Part shown: in pieces, positions 38,641 to 50,500 of the stretch
How positions within the stretch are numbered: position 1 is the first letter of the stretch
How the letters are laid out: each line of letters opens with the position of its first letter
Source: Citrus sinensis
Lineage: Eukaryota > Streptophyta > Magnoliopsida > Sapindales > Rutaceae
Reading direction: 5' to 3'
DNA: 64,000 nucleotides
NCBI RefSeq assembly: GCF_022201045.2
Contig: NC_068560.1
Coordinates: 35,551,001-35,615,000 of the forward strand
Translations under genes and position numbers: made by a program
Notes under the pieces: generated by a model
Seen by the model: the letters and a program-made list of their open reading frames with translations, nothing else
Databases searched by the model: none
Told to the model about the DNA's origin: nothing

Positions 38641-41346
38641 ATGTCCACGAGAAGAAAACCCCTTCTTCCGCAGTTGTTATTTTTCCTATCAAATACTTTT
38701 CTGTTGATTACATCTTGTTCTGCTTCTCGTTCTGCGTCTGCAGTGAACTCACTGCTGCCGTCTGATGCACAAGCGCTACTGGCATTCAAAGCAAAAGCCG
38801 ATTTGAGAAACCACCTCTTCTTTTCACAAAACAAAAGCTTGCATTTTTGTCAATGGCAAGGAGTTATATGTTACCAACAAAAAGTGGTGCGAGTAGTTCT
38901 CCAAGGCTTGGATCTTGGTGGCATTTTTGCTCCCAACTCATTGACTAAACTCGACCAGCTCCGAGTCCTGGGTCTACAGAACAACTCACTCACCGGACCC
39001 ATTCCCGACCTCTCGGGCCTCGTTAATCTCAAATCTCTCTTTCTTGATCACAACTTCTTTACAGGTTCTTTCCCTCCTTCACTCTTGTCTCTTCATCGAC
39101 TTAAGACCTTGGATTTATCTTATAACAATCTCTCGGGACCATTGCCAAAAGAATTAGCTTCACAAGGCCGGTTATACTCTCTGCGTCTTGATGTGAACCG
39201 GTTTAACGGTTCGATTCCTCCATTGAACCAATCCTCTCTCAAAATATTCAACGTTTCTGGTAACAACTTCACTGGCGCCATAACGGTGACATCCACGCTG
39301 TCACGTTTTGGTATCTCCTCTTTTCTTTTTAACCCTAGCTTATGTGGCGAGATTATTCACAAAGAATGCAACCCCAGGCCACCCTTTTTTGGGCCATCAG
39401 CGACGGCTGCAGCGGCTCCACCGCCAGTGACTGTTCTTGGGCAACAGAGCGCACAGATGCATGGTGTTGAGTTGACCCAGCCGAGCCCTAAGAGCCACAA
39501 AAAAACTGCAGTCATCATCGGTTTCTCATCTGGAGTCTTTGTTTTGATATGTTCACTTGTTTTGTTTGCAATGGCTGTGAAGAAACAGAAACAGAGGAAA
39601 GATAAAAAATCAAAGGCTATGATTGCATCGGATGAAGCGGCGGCAACGGCTCAAGCTTTAGCCATGATTCAAATAGAGCAAGAGAATGAGTTGCAGGAGA
39701 AGGTGAAGAGAGCACAAGGGATCCAAGTGGCCAAGAGTGGAAATTTGGTATTCTGTGCGGGCGAGGCACAGCTGTATACGCTGGACCAGCTGATGAGGGC
39801 TTCTGCTGAGTTGCTTGGGAAAGGGTCTCTGGGGACAACGTACAAGGCAGTGTTGGACAACCGTCTGATTGTTTGTGTGAAGCGGCTTGATGCAAGCAAA
39901 TTAGCAGGCACAAGCAATGAAATGTATGAGCAGCATATGGAATCAGTTGGTGGACTCAGGCATCCAAATCTTGTGCCGCTCAGAGCTTATTTTCAGGCCA
40001 AGGAGGAGAGACTCCTTATCTATGATTATCAGCCCAATGGCAGTCTCTTCTCGCTCATACACGGTAAGTTCCTCTGCAATTGTTTTTATTTTAATTTTTC
40101 ATGTGTGGTGCAATTACTCAGTGAGTCAGCCCATTAGGTGATTGGACTCGATCTTGACTCGGTTTGACCGCGGTGACCCCTAGAATATGTAGCCACGTAG
40201 GATTTTAATTTGCAATCGAAATTATTATTATTATTATTATTCTAATTTGGGGTTGTTTATTAAATATATTATACAAGTGAAAGTGATCCTTAAGAAAAGC
40301 ATAATTACGTGCCTGATCAGTTTGGCATCGGTTATATCATAGATTTTCACGAGCAGCGAGAATCTTGCTGCTGATTGACATTGGGAATTGAAATGATTTA
40401 TTTCGTTCCAATTATTTTAATCAACATTGGAAAGTACTCCTCTACTCTTTTTACCCAACCAAAATGCAGCGGCGCCGGGGAGACAATTCAAAAATCAAAC
40501 CTCAATTCAAGTGGAGAGCAACGTAGTAGTTATGCAATTATTAGTGTAGTGGGTCCCACGTGGGTTGCCTGCGGACTCGGTCAATTCTTATTCTTTATCC
40601 TATGGTGAATCGAAAAATCCAACGCACCATCTCTCTAGATGAACTAAATAATATTACGCGCAGGGATGCGCGCTTGCACGCACACACTTTTGTTGCTTTG
40701 TCCCATTATGGAGGCAGAATCTCTATTGAGTTAATAATAATGATATGATTACGTCCGAAATGGCCAAATTGCAGGTTCAAAATCAACAAGAGCAAAGCCA
40801 CTACACTGGACTTCATGCTTGAAAATAGCGGAGGACGTGGCACAAGGCCTCTCTTATATTCACCAAGCATGGAGACTCGTCCATGGCAATCTCAAGTCCT
40901 CTAATGTGCTCCTTGGCCCTGATTTCGAGGCATGTCTGGCCGACTATTGCCTCACTGCACTCTCTGCCGATTCATCGCCGGATGATGACCCTGATAACTT
41001 GTTATACAAAGCACCCGAGACTCGCAATGCAAGTCACCAAGCAACCTCAAAATCTGACGTCTATTCATTTGGAGTATTGTTGCTGGAGCTTTTAACTGGA
41101 AAGCCTCCATCACAGCACTCATTTTTGGTGCCTAATGAAATGATGAATTGGGTTAGATCCGCCAGGGAAGATGATGGCGCCGAAGATGAGAGATTAGGTA
41201 TGCTTCTTGAGGTGGCAATTGCTTGTAATTTGGCCTCGCCAGAACAAAGGCCCACTATGTGGCAAGTATTGAAGATGTTACAGGAGATTAAAGAAGCTGT
41301 ATTAATGGAGGATGGTGAATTGGACCCACTCTCTGGGATCTCGTAG
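38641..41346 (+). CDS. LRR receptor-like pseudokinase (664 aa, 2 exons)
   Basis: Exons 38641-40063 and 40775-41346 (1995 nt). A signal peptide comes first ([17 protein letters not shown]), then an LRRNT cap ([14 protein letters not shown] ... CQWQGVICY), about five leucine-rich repeats, a Pro/Ala-rich stalk, a transmembrane helix ([20 protein letters not shown]), a basic and coiled-coil juxtamembrane region, and a kinase fold. The P-loop ([11 protein letters not shown]) and the VCVKRL lysine (~residue 415) are kept, but the catalytic loop reads HGN instead of HRD (~512) and the Mg2+-binding DFG is DYC (~529), so phosphotransfer is unlikely. It resembles Arabidopsis 'probable inactive receptor kinase' At5g67200 and relatives. 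It probably signals at the plasma membrane as a scaffold or co-receptor. Confidence 0.93.
40064..40774 (+). other. Intron of the receptor pseudokinase
   Basis: A 711-bp intron within the kinase domain, with an ATT microsatellite near 40223-40240. No nested gene is recognised. Confidence 0.8.
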
Positions 41347-42554
41347 TTATATCGTTGTTTTAGTAACATTTGTTCGTAGGCAAATCAGCAAATATATAGT
41401 GTCCGTAGCTAGATGAATGGAATTTACCCAACTATTTAGTTACTTTTTCTTTTAACATTAACTACTTGGTTCTTTTTCCTTTTTTTTTTTTCTTCTTAAA
41501 ATTAATTCCTCGTCTCGGTTACCACATTGTTATGGTGGGTTCGTAGTTTTGGATAATCTCTTCCTAACAAATTTTTCATCGAAGAAGAGTTTTCTAATCA
41601 CAAATTTTCCTAAAATAAAGGAATTACTAACAAATAATAAACTACAAACCCTCCTAAAATCAAGATACAAATCCGTTTAAAAGATGGGGTCTTGCACTCA
41701 ATTTAGCTTGAATGGTGTTTACAGATGCTCTAAGATAGCCAAATCTTAAAGGATGAACCTAAATTTCCTAAAAAATTTACTCCTTATCGCACTTGTAGTA
41801 TTGAATTGGAAGCCGTGATAGAACCATTTGTAAATTAATATTAGTGAGGTCCATCTATGTTGTTGGATATGTTCTAATTAACTTGGAGCATCTCTATCAT
41901 AAGAATTCTCGTTTTATACCAAATTTTAATAATTTGCCGTTGATTGCATCATCTTTTCATTTTTGTTTTTTAGCATTTTTTTTAAAATATACAATACAAT
42001 TTTCAAAAGTTACATCAACCAATAGAAATACATAATCAAAGCTCAACATACATAAGAGGTAAGAACAAAGACATACGAAGCCGAGCACCCAAAAAAAAAA
42101 AAAAACTCAACTGTTTGGTAGATTCGGACACTCAAGCAAGCCCTCCATTTTAAAATAAAAGGGAAGAACCGAAGAAGTGCCAACTTGCATGTTAATAATT
42201 TTAGTTGACAATAGATATACAATTGGAGTAATAGTGGGAATCGGGTTTAACAAGAAGAAAGATGGGTCTTTGTATCGAATATATTAAAGGACTGTAAAAA
42301 TGAGAGCCCACAGAGTCTTGAAACCCAAAATTAAAAACAGGCCCGCCTCGTGAGAAATTCGAACCCGAATTCGGCAATGAATCCAAGTAACGTACATGGA
42401 CATCATCATTGACAAACAAGTGGAAAAAGGGGAGAGTGGTGCGCTGTTGCAGAATTTGCTGGAATCATCTAGCAGATAACACAAAAATTAACATATAAAT
42501 ATCTCAGGGTATTCGTGCAGGTAATTTGATGATTGAGCAGGAGAAGGTTATAAG
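41347..42554. other. Intergenic, no gene recognised
   Basis: 3' flank of the receptor pseudokinase and promoter of the next gene. AT-rich; the short frames have no domain. Confidence 0.55.
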
Positions 42555-43339
42555 ATGAGAGATGTCATGGATCTTCGTTCTGACACCGACGTAATGGAAA
42601 CTGACTCCGCCTCTGCCGCCGCCACAGCCACGGCCGCCGAAACGCAGCAGCATCTGTGGCAAGGCCAAGACGTCGACCTAAGAGAGCTGCTCGCGTTGGC
42701 TCGCCAGCTCATCAACCAAGGCAGGCCTTCTCAGGCTCTCCAGGCGGTAATAAATCATTTTTTTTTTTTAAATTTTCTTTGTAAAAAAAAAAAAAATTGT
42801 TACGATTGTCAGTCAATATGACTTGACGTCCACAACATTGATTCCTGATTTTCTTTTACAACATCTTTCGCGTATTAAGGAATAGGGATGTATTCATATT
42901 CAAAATAATGAATGTGGTATGGCCACTTTAGCCTGTGGAATTTATTTTATTATTTAATTAATGGTCGAAACAGGTGGTGATGGCGATGAGAACCAGAGGT
43001 GGGGAGGAAGCTGTATTTCGATCACTGCACCGTGCGCGTGAATTGTACAGAAATAGAATGCAAGAGAACACTGCCATGGATCAGCTGGCTGCTTTATTTG
43101 CTGAATGTGCCATTGCTGAAGCCCAACCCCTGGCTGTTGAACCATCACCATGCGAAATAGCTAGTTCATCAACTGCACCGGATGCTGATGGCTCTTCTAT
43201 ACTTGCAGAAACTGGAAGAACGCAGATTGTGCTGGATGCATTCTCAGATGGAAGCAGCTTTGTATGTTTGCAGTGTGGGGGTCTTGTTAGTAATCATCGG
43301 AAAGAGGAGCACTATGCATATTGGTGTTGCAAACTCTGA
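42555..43339 (+). CDS. Small conserved plant protein with Cys/His C-terminus (185 aa, 2 exons)
   Basis: Exons 42555-42746 and 42974-43339 (558 nt). The N-terminus is acidic, then Ala/Thr-rich from GCC/ACG repeats. A helical core follows ([20 protein letters not shown], then [20 protein letters not shown] and [12 protein letters not shown]), resembling a helical-hairpin (TPR-like) repeat. The C-terminus has [20 protein letters not shown] then CC, a likely zinc-binding CxxC...H..H...CC site. I recall similar uncharacterised proteins across flowering plants but cannot name a function. The frame stays open across a clean GT..AG intron, and base composition changes from AT-rich flanks to GC-rich exon, so the gene is real. 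Confidence 0.8.
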
Positions 43340-43670
43340 TTCGGAGGTATATGACATTGATATTTTTGCTCTTTCTTCACCTCGATGCACCTACTAAGCT
43401 ATTGTCCTACTTGAATTGCAATTGACTGCATTATGTGAGTGTAGTGTCGAATCTCTACTCTTGCAGTGATTAAATTGCATCATCATTGTAGATAAATGCA
43501 AGTAAAAATTACCATCAAGCGGTTTTTAAAGCTCTGAACTATAATAGTATATTACTATATCTATACTTTGTAATATAAAGATTTTGAGGATGGCGTGCTT
43601 TTATTCCTGGAGGTCTTCCGTCTTTTACGTCCCCAAAACCCAACACCACCTGCTTGGCTGCATTCACTGA

Positions 43671-44033
43671 TATTCAGCTATCTAGTACATTAATTACTTC
43701 AAGACTGCGCGTTCAGCTTTCGCTAATTTGATTATATCCCTCCCTTGTGTCTTAATTACTAGATATTCAGCTATCTAGTACATTAATTACTTCAAGACTG
43801 CGCGTTCAGAGTTCGCTAATTTGATTATATCCCTCCCTTGTGTCTTAATTACTAGATATTCAGCTATCTAGTACATTAATTACTTCAAGACTGCGCATTC
43901 AGAGTTCGCTAATTTGATTATATCCCTCCCTTGTGTCTTAATTACTAGATATTCTGCTATCTAGTACATTAATTACTTCAAGACTGCGCATTCAGAGTTC
44001 GCTAATTTGATTATATCCCTCCCTTGTGTCTTT
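43671..44033. repeat. 93-bp tandem repeat, four copies
   Basis: Units begin TATTCAGCTATCTAGTACAT at 43671, 43764, 43857 and 43950 (exact 93-bp spacing). The copies differ at only a few positions (for example GCTTTCG/GAGTTCG, GCGCG/GCGCA and TTCAG/TTCTG). It starts ~330 bp past the stop codon of the small conserved gene, so it may lie in or near its 3' end. No ORF. Confidence 0.95.
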
Positions 44034-44388
44034 CTCTCTCTTCGTCATGCAATAGTGTTTTGGACATGAGCAATGAAATCTAGCTCATATGCTGCTGAAA
44101 AAGAAACGAGGAAGTGCAAGAATAAATCAAGCATGAGTCATCAGTTATGACGGGATGGAATAGTTGGTGCCCTGTGGCCGGTAATTTGTCTGTGGACTTG
44201 TTGATGCTTTTGAAACTTGAATGCTTTTTCGTGGATTGTTGGGTGCATCATTGATTGGATTCGATCATCTTGAGAGAAAAAATAGACTTTTTCTCCCTGA
44301 TTTTAATTGATGGAAGTGGAAGAGTAGAAGGAAGAGAATAGATAACTCCAATTTGTAGAGAATTAATGCAATTGGATGTTACTATAAG

Positions 44389-45247
44389 GTATCGTTTACT
44401 TTTTGGATTGGATTGTGAATCTTGGGGAGTGGGAATTATAGGATTGGGAGTGTGGAGTGAGAGTGAGAGTAGGTTGTTTACTTACACTGGAATGGAGATT
44501 AGAATCCAATTTATGTGTTTACTTTGTCTTGGATTGGGAGTAAATAGTTTCAAATTATAATTTTATCCTTATTTAAAGAATTATAATTTTTAATTACAAA
44601 ACTAATAAAAAATATATTTAATGAATAATATTTATTTTATTATATTTGTAAATTTATTATAATTATTAATATTCTGAATTATGAACAATAAATTATTAAT
44701 TGTAATTTTAATATAAAATGAAATGTTATTTTATTTTATTTAATATAATTATATTAAATTTATTATTATATAAAATAATAATATAATATTATTTAGTACA
44801 AAATTAATATTTTCTTAGAATAAAGTATTTATTATTATTATTAAATAAATATAGTACTATTATTTTTAAAATAAATATAATAATATTATATTTATTAATC
44901 CTCTATTAATATAATAATATTATATTTATTAATTCTCTATTAATATAATAATATTATTTTAAAATAATTTTAACTTAGAATCAATGTAAATTATTATTTA
45001 GTTAAATATAATATTATTATTTAAATAAATATAATATTAGTTATTTTATTTTATTAATTATAAAACATAAAATAAAAAAAAGGGTAGAAATGGGAGAGGT
45101 GGGAGTGGATTCCCACTCCCACTCCCCACTCCAAAAATGGGTGGAGCCCACGGAGTGAGACTTCCAATCCCTCTCCATTTTAAGTAAGTAAACGCTGGAG
45201 TGAGAGGAATCCACACTCCCCACTCCTACTCCAGCAAGTAAACACAA
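44389..45247. mobile_element. hAT-like non-autonomous element
   Basis: The left end GTATCGTTTACTTTTTGG and the reverse complement of the right end, TTGTGTTTACTTGCTGG, share a GTTTACTT core. Subterminal GGGAGTGG/CCACTCCC blocks are inverted at the two ends. The middle (44560-45080) is almost pure A/T. The target duplication is unclear. It shares termini style with the next element. Confidence 0.6.
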
Positions 45248-45358
45248 CATAAATGTCTTCATATTCAGTGTAATGTTTCCCTCTCCGTACCTTTGACCAT
45301 ATGGCGGGTTGTTCTGAAAACTCAGACAATGACATATGGAGAATTCATAAATGTTATC

Positions 45359-46097
45359 CGTAGATAGTGTGTTTACTTAAGGGTTTAGGGAATAAAAATT
45401 AAAGAATGTGATTGAAATTCACGTTTGTTTGGTAAAATGTAATTTGAGAATGAGAATAAAATGTATGGAGCCAACACAATTTGGAAATAAGAAATGAGAA
45501 TTCCATTTCTATGGGGGGTTGGGAAAGAGATTTTTCATTTCCTGAACTGACTTTTGTATTCCTTTCATTTTTTTCATATTTCTCGAATTACTCTTGTTTA
45601 AATCATAATTAATTTTATTATTTTAAATGTCATTATTATTATTATTAAACTTTTTTATTACCTTTATTATTTTAGTTATTATTGATTATTATTGTTATTA
45701 TTATTTTATTAATATTATCATTATTCACATTTATTATTATTATTAATTTTATTTTATTAATATTATCATTATTCACATTTATTATTATTATTAATTTTAT
45801 TTTTTAATTAATATCATTTTTATAATAATATTTATACATGTATCTAGTTAATGAAAAATATATTATTTAATACTATGGGTATTTTAATAAATTGATTTTT
45901 CTTGTCATTCTTCATTCTTATTTATTTTGTTAAGTAAACACATCAATGACATTTCAACACATTTTTATTTTTATTTATTTTTATTTATTTTTATCAAGTA
46001 AACATTGGAATTTCATTCGCATTCCAACTCATTTTTATTCTAGCCCATTCTCTTTCACAATCCATTTTTATTTCACGAAGTAAACGCACCGTAAATA
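45359..46097. mobile_element. hAT-like non-autonomous element (723 bp) with 8-bp duplication
   Basis: The body spans 45367-46089. The ends are GTGTGTTTACTT and, in reverse, GTGCGTTTACTT. The flanks are CGTAGATA (45359-45366) and CGTAAATA (46090-46097), an 8-bp duplication with one mismatch, the size expected for hAT. The interior is AT-rich with a ~60-bp tandem duplication near 45700-45800. No ORF. Confidence 0.72.
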
Positions 46098-47542
46098 AAA
46101 TAATACATCTTTATATGGGTAGTGATATTAATTTCAGTAGTCAGTTATCCAGAAGATCATGATGCTAGGAAGAATTCCCCAAACCTATCAGAGCTACAGT
46201 GGAAAAAGGTCTAAATGACCATTTCTGTATATTTGTACATTCGTTCAAAGAAAACAGAAAAAGTAAATGGAGGAGTGAGGACTAGTGCGTTCCAGCTGGA
46301 AATGATTTAAGCGTCGTAGGAGCAAGACTCCTTGAGGTACGACCTGTACAGTATGTGAGTTGGTAATTTGCTGTAGAAGATGGAATAGTCAAGGTTGCCT
46401 CACGGTATAAACTAAAATACAGCTTATTTATTAAGGTGGTCGAAAATTTAGTCAATTCTTTTTCATAAGTGCCAGTACCACTTGGCCCGTGCCCTTGGTC
46501 AGCTTGGTATCAAATATACAACACTTGTTTGTTATTACAAATATCTGGTAAAATATTGATTTTGAGTTTTCACAAAGTACATTTGTAAGATAAGTGCATT
46601 TGTAAGGACTAATGTCTCAAGGGATGACAAAAATATAATAACATCGTTATGCTGGGAAGTGGAAATGGAATGAAATGGCGAATATTGAGAAAAGAATTTT
46701 CTTTCACTATAATGAGATAGTAGTTGCTACCGACAAAATCAATATTGCGCTTACACTCAATAAAACCCAAAATTAATTGGACTGAATACTATTTCACCAA
46801 AAAAAAAAAAAGATATATCAGACTAGACTGGACCTTCGTACAGATGTCTGTGCGCTTGGGTGTCTTTATCCCTCAAAAAAGTGTTGTTATTGATAGAAAC
46901 TGCGAGTGTCACTTCTTCACCACCCGTGTAATCTCATGTATCTAGCACCTTCTGGCAAATTTGCGGTGGAACCACCAACGACAAGAACACTACTATACAC
47001 AATGTACTCCTATTGCATTAATCACAGCCAAAATTTCCAATCTTCATAAACCTAACTTTTCCATCCGAGCTCCTTGAAGCTCTTCACTCTGTATCCATCA
47101 AATGAAAGTGTAAGATTCTGTTGTATGTAAGCTATGAGCAATATCAAGGCCAACCAGATATCATGCCTGACGTCCCAACCATAATATTTTTCATGTAGTA
47201 CTTGACATCTGAAATTATATTTTGTTTCTGACTATCTTTTCAAAACATTCTGCAACTATCTTGACATGAGTGAAGAAGTTTGCTCATAGCCATACATGTA
47301 ATATTACCAGAACAAATAGAATTTAGCCCGATACTTTTTAGTCATAGGCGAAGATAACAATGTGATAAATACTAGCCCCAATGATGTAGACTACATTAAG
47401 TATATGACTGGAAATAGATGTAAAGAATACATTACCTGCACTCCTTTTGTGGCTCGTCCGGGCACCATGGGTTGTGATCATACTCGTGCAGAGATTAGTA
47501 TAGGTATAGCAAGATTAAGCTTGTGACCAGGACCACAGAATA
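46098..47542. other. 3' flank of the KIN-4A gene
   Basis: No coding region recognised. The part near 47000-47540 probably contains the 3' untranslated region of the minus-strand kinesin. Confidence 0.55.
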
Positions 47543-50500
47543 TCACCCTGCATGTGGCAGGGCCCGTGGACGAGGCTTTGCCCTCACAATTGTTTCATCA
47601 CTGTGACGGATCCATTCTGAGAGTCTCCATGGCTTTTGCCACTTCCATTTAAATTGCAAAAGCCATTGGTGGTGACTTCTCTTCCATCTCCATAATTTTC
47701 CACCCTGTCCTAGGGCTGCTAATTTTTTCATTGACAACTGCCCAAGGGGTACCCTCTGAGCTAACACAAAACCTGCTTATGTCAGCCAAAGTAGGAAGGT
47801 GGATATCAATCTAATAATAAAGGATGGAAAAGGACTTTAACCTTTCTGTTTTGATTTATAAATGCTGCTGACTCTCTTATTGAGCCATTGGCAATGCCCG
47901 GTGTATATTTCAGTTGCTTCTGTGCCGGGACAGACATTGGGGAGGGAGGACCACTTGTATCATCAGCAAAGTGTTCAAGTGAATTGTGCAAGTTCCCCTG
48001 TCCATGGCCAGGAATGAAGAGTTAGATGTACAATAATAAAAGTTTAGCAACACAAACTCTAGAATGCTGAACACACTTCCGTCCAATATTAAGAAAACCA
48101 TTAAAATGAACACAATTTCTTGGCAAACCTATAGATAGGCCTCAAAAGTCCTAGAATTTTGTCAAAAATCATCTCAATGTGTGCTTTCCGATAGAGTAGT
48201 CTTCATTTGTACACTGATAAAGTTCTAAAAGTTTTTATATGATGCATAAGAACAAAACTCAAGTGACGTCTAATCTCACCGAAGCCGATTTAGCCAGTGT
48301 GATTGCAACAGCCTGTTCTCTCAATTTTAGCTCCTCCTCCACTTCCTTTCTTCTTACCTCACTCTGTCGCAACAGACCAACAAGTTCTTTTAGTTGCTCT
48401 TTCATTTCCTTGATCTCTATATCTTTCTCCCACAGTTGACACCTGTTGCAAATGCACAAGGGGCTATTTAGAATTGACCTCTAATCACAGAATTCAAATA
48501 AGAGTATGTACATGTTCTGTGAAATCTTTATGGTTTAAGCATATAAATCAATGGCCCCCTGATTAAAGGAATTCTTTTAATAAATTCCATTTAATGTATC
48601 CTTAACCAGATCTACCGTTAGAGATGCATATCACTCTCTGGAATTCCAATCAATTTTGAGCACGGTTAATCTAGTAGATTTGTATAAATCATGGAACTAA
48701 AGGTATCAATATCCAAAAAAAGTCTGAAACTGAAAAAAGATAAAATAAAATAATTTGGGTTATATTTATTTAATAGAAAGCACCTTGCATCTGCTAGAGA
48801 ATTGAACATGTATTGAAGCAAGTTCTTAGCATCAGCCATTGAACGCAACTGATTCCAACGTCCACGGTTAGTGAAGAGACGGTCCCGCTCTTCTGCCTCT
48901 GAAAGTTGTGAAGCCATTGCTACAAGTGAATTAGATGATATGCTCAGCATATTCTCAAGTGAAGATATTCGGGCCATTCTTGCATTTGGTGACATAGAGG
49001 ACACTCTGAACAAGTAATTAAATCATGTTAACACGTCAAGCCATTCTTCATCATTCCCAGACCATCAAAATGGAAATAATTTGGGGTGAATAAATAACTT
49101 TCACAACTTATACCTAGCAAATCCATTCTTTCCCCTCGGAGGACTGAGTCCCTTTGAAGCAAACTCATCCACTTGCTTCAGCACTGCCAACTCTTCCGCC
49201 AGTGCAGCTCGTCTGCAGATTATTTGTGTTAGCATAAAGAAAAACGTTTTAATTCATATTGGAAACAAATATAAATAATGAACCTACACTTGGCTCTGCT
49301 TCTCATAGTCAAAACGAACTTCATGCACATTCACCATGACCTCTAGCTCATGGTCAAGCCACCGTTGAAAGGATTTCTCATTGCTCTACATATATCAATT
49401 AATTCAAAAGTATTAATGAGAATTATACAAATTTATTAAAAATAAAACTTATCAGTAAAAGAGAAAGCAAAGATCATTACCTGCCCATTTGTTAAATTTC
49501 CATTTGTGACAGCTGGAAGATAGCATGAAATTAGATAAATTGAGTATAAAAGCAGAGGCCCATGGTCTAAAAATGCCATGTATCTGGTAAACAAATAGCC
49601 CCTCCAGTATAGTAACCATTGATCAAGTATGTGATGAAGAGTGATGGATTTTCTAATCTTTATATAAGAGGTGCTGTATGTTTACCTGAGACAAGGGCTT
49701 TCTAGTCATCAGCCATAAAAGGGTAAAACTGAAAGTGAAAAGTTTACCTGAATTCTCACGGGCAGAAGATTTACGTGATTCCAACAACTCTTTTAGCCTC
49801 TTGGTGGCCATTGCAGCCTCTTCAGTCTTTCTCTGAAGAACCTGCATGAAAGAAATTTGTTCCAGTTAACAGTTTATTTCTAATACGTATAAATCAGGGA
49901 GACTTATGAAGCCTTTTCTACCTAAGCAATGGACTAGACTAATAATTTTATTTTATTTTTTATTTTTTGAACAGAGTAATACTTGAAATGGACTCAACTA
50001 GAATGGGTTCCACTTTTTCTTTCTTGAGGTCAATTCGTTCCTTATTAGATTATTTTGAAATATCAACTCAGGAATTAGAACATACTGAATTTCAATTATA
50101 ATATTTTGGGCAATTCGGCATTTAAAGCGAAACTTCCATAATAGGTTCTTAACTTGTCAAAGTGAAACAGCCTTAAATATGATAGCAGCAACTGAACATG
50201 CCAAAAAGTCGGAAACATAGCAAACAGGGTTTGAGGGAGACAAACCCATGATAAGAATCTAGCTGATAAAACAAATTTGAAGAAGCAGCAAACATATATA
50301 ATGAAAATTGGAATTGAGGCCAGATAGTTTGCTTTCTTAGACTTTTTGCTATTATCTGCTGTTTTCACCACATTGTGAGGGCAAAGTCAGGATGGAAATC
50401 TTAAGAGGCAAATAAATTGCTACATTCAGTGGTACATTCTTCTTGGAAATATTATTGAGATAGATTCATAACATAAGCAAGCAGGAAAGATTTGCTCACC

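Noticed and set aside
42340..42375. B-box-like GGGTTCGAATTTC on the minus strand
   Set aside because: No matching A-box or acceptor stem; probably chance.
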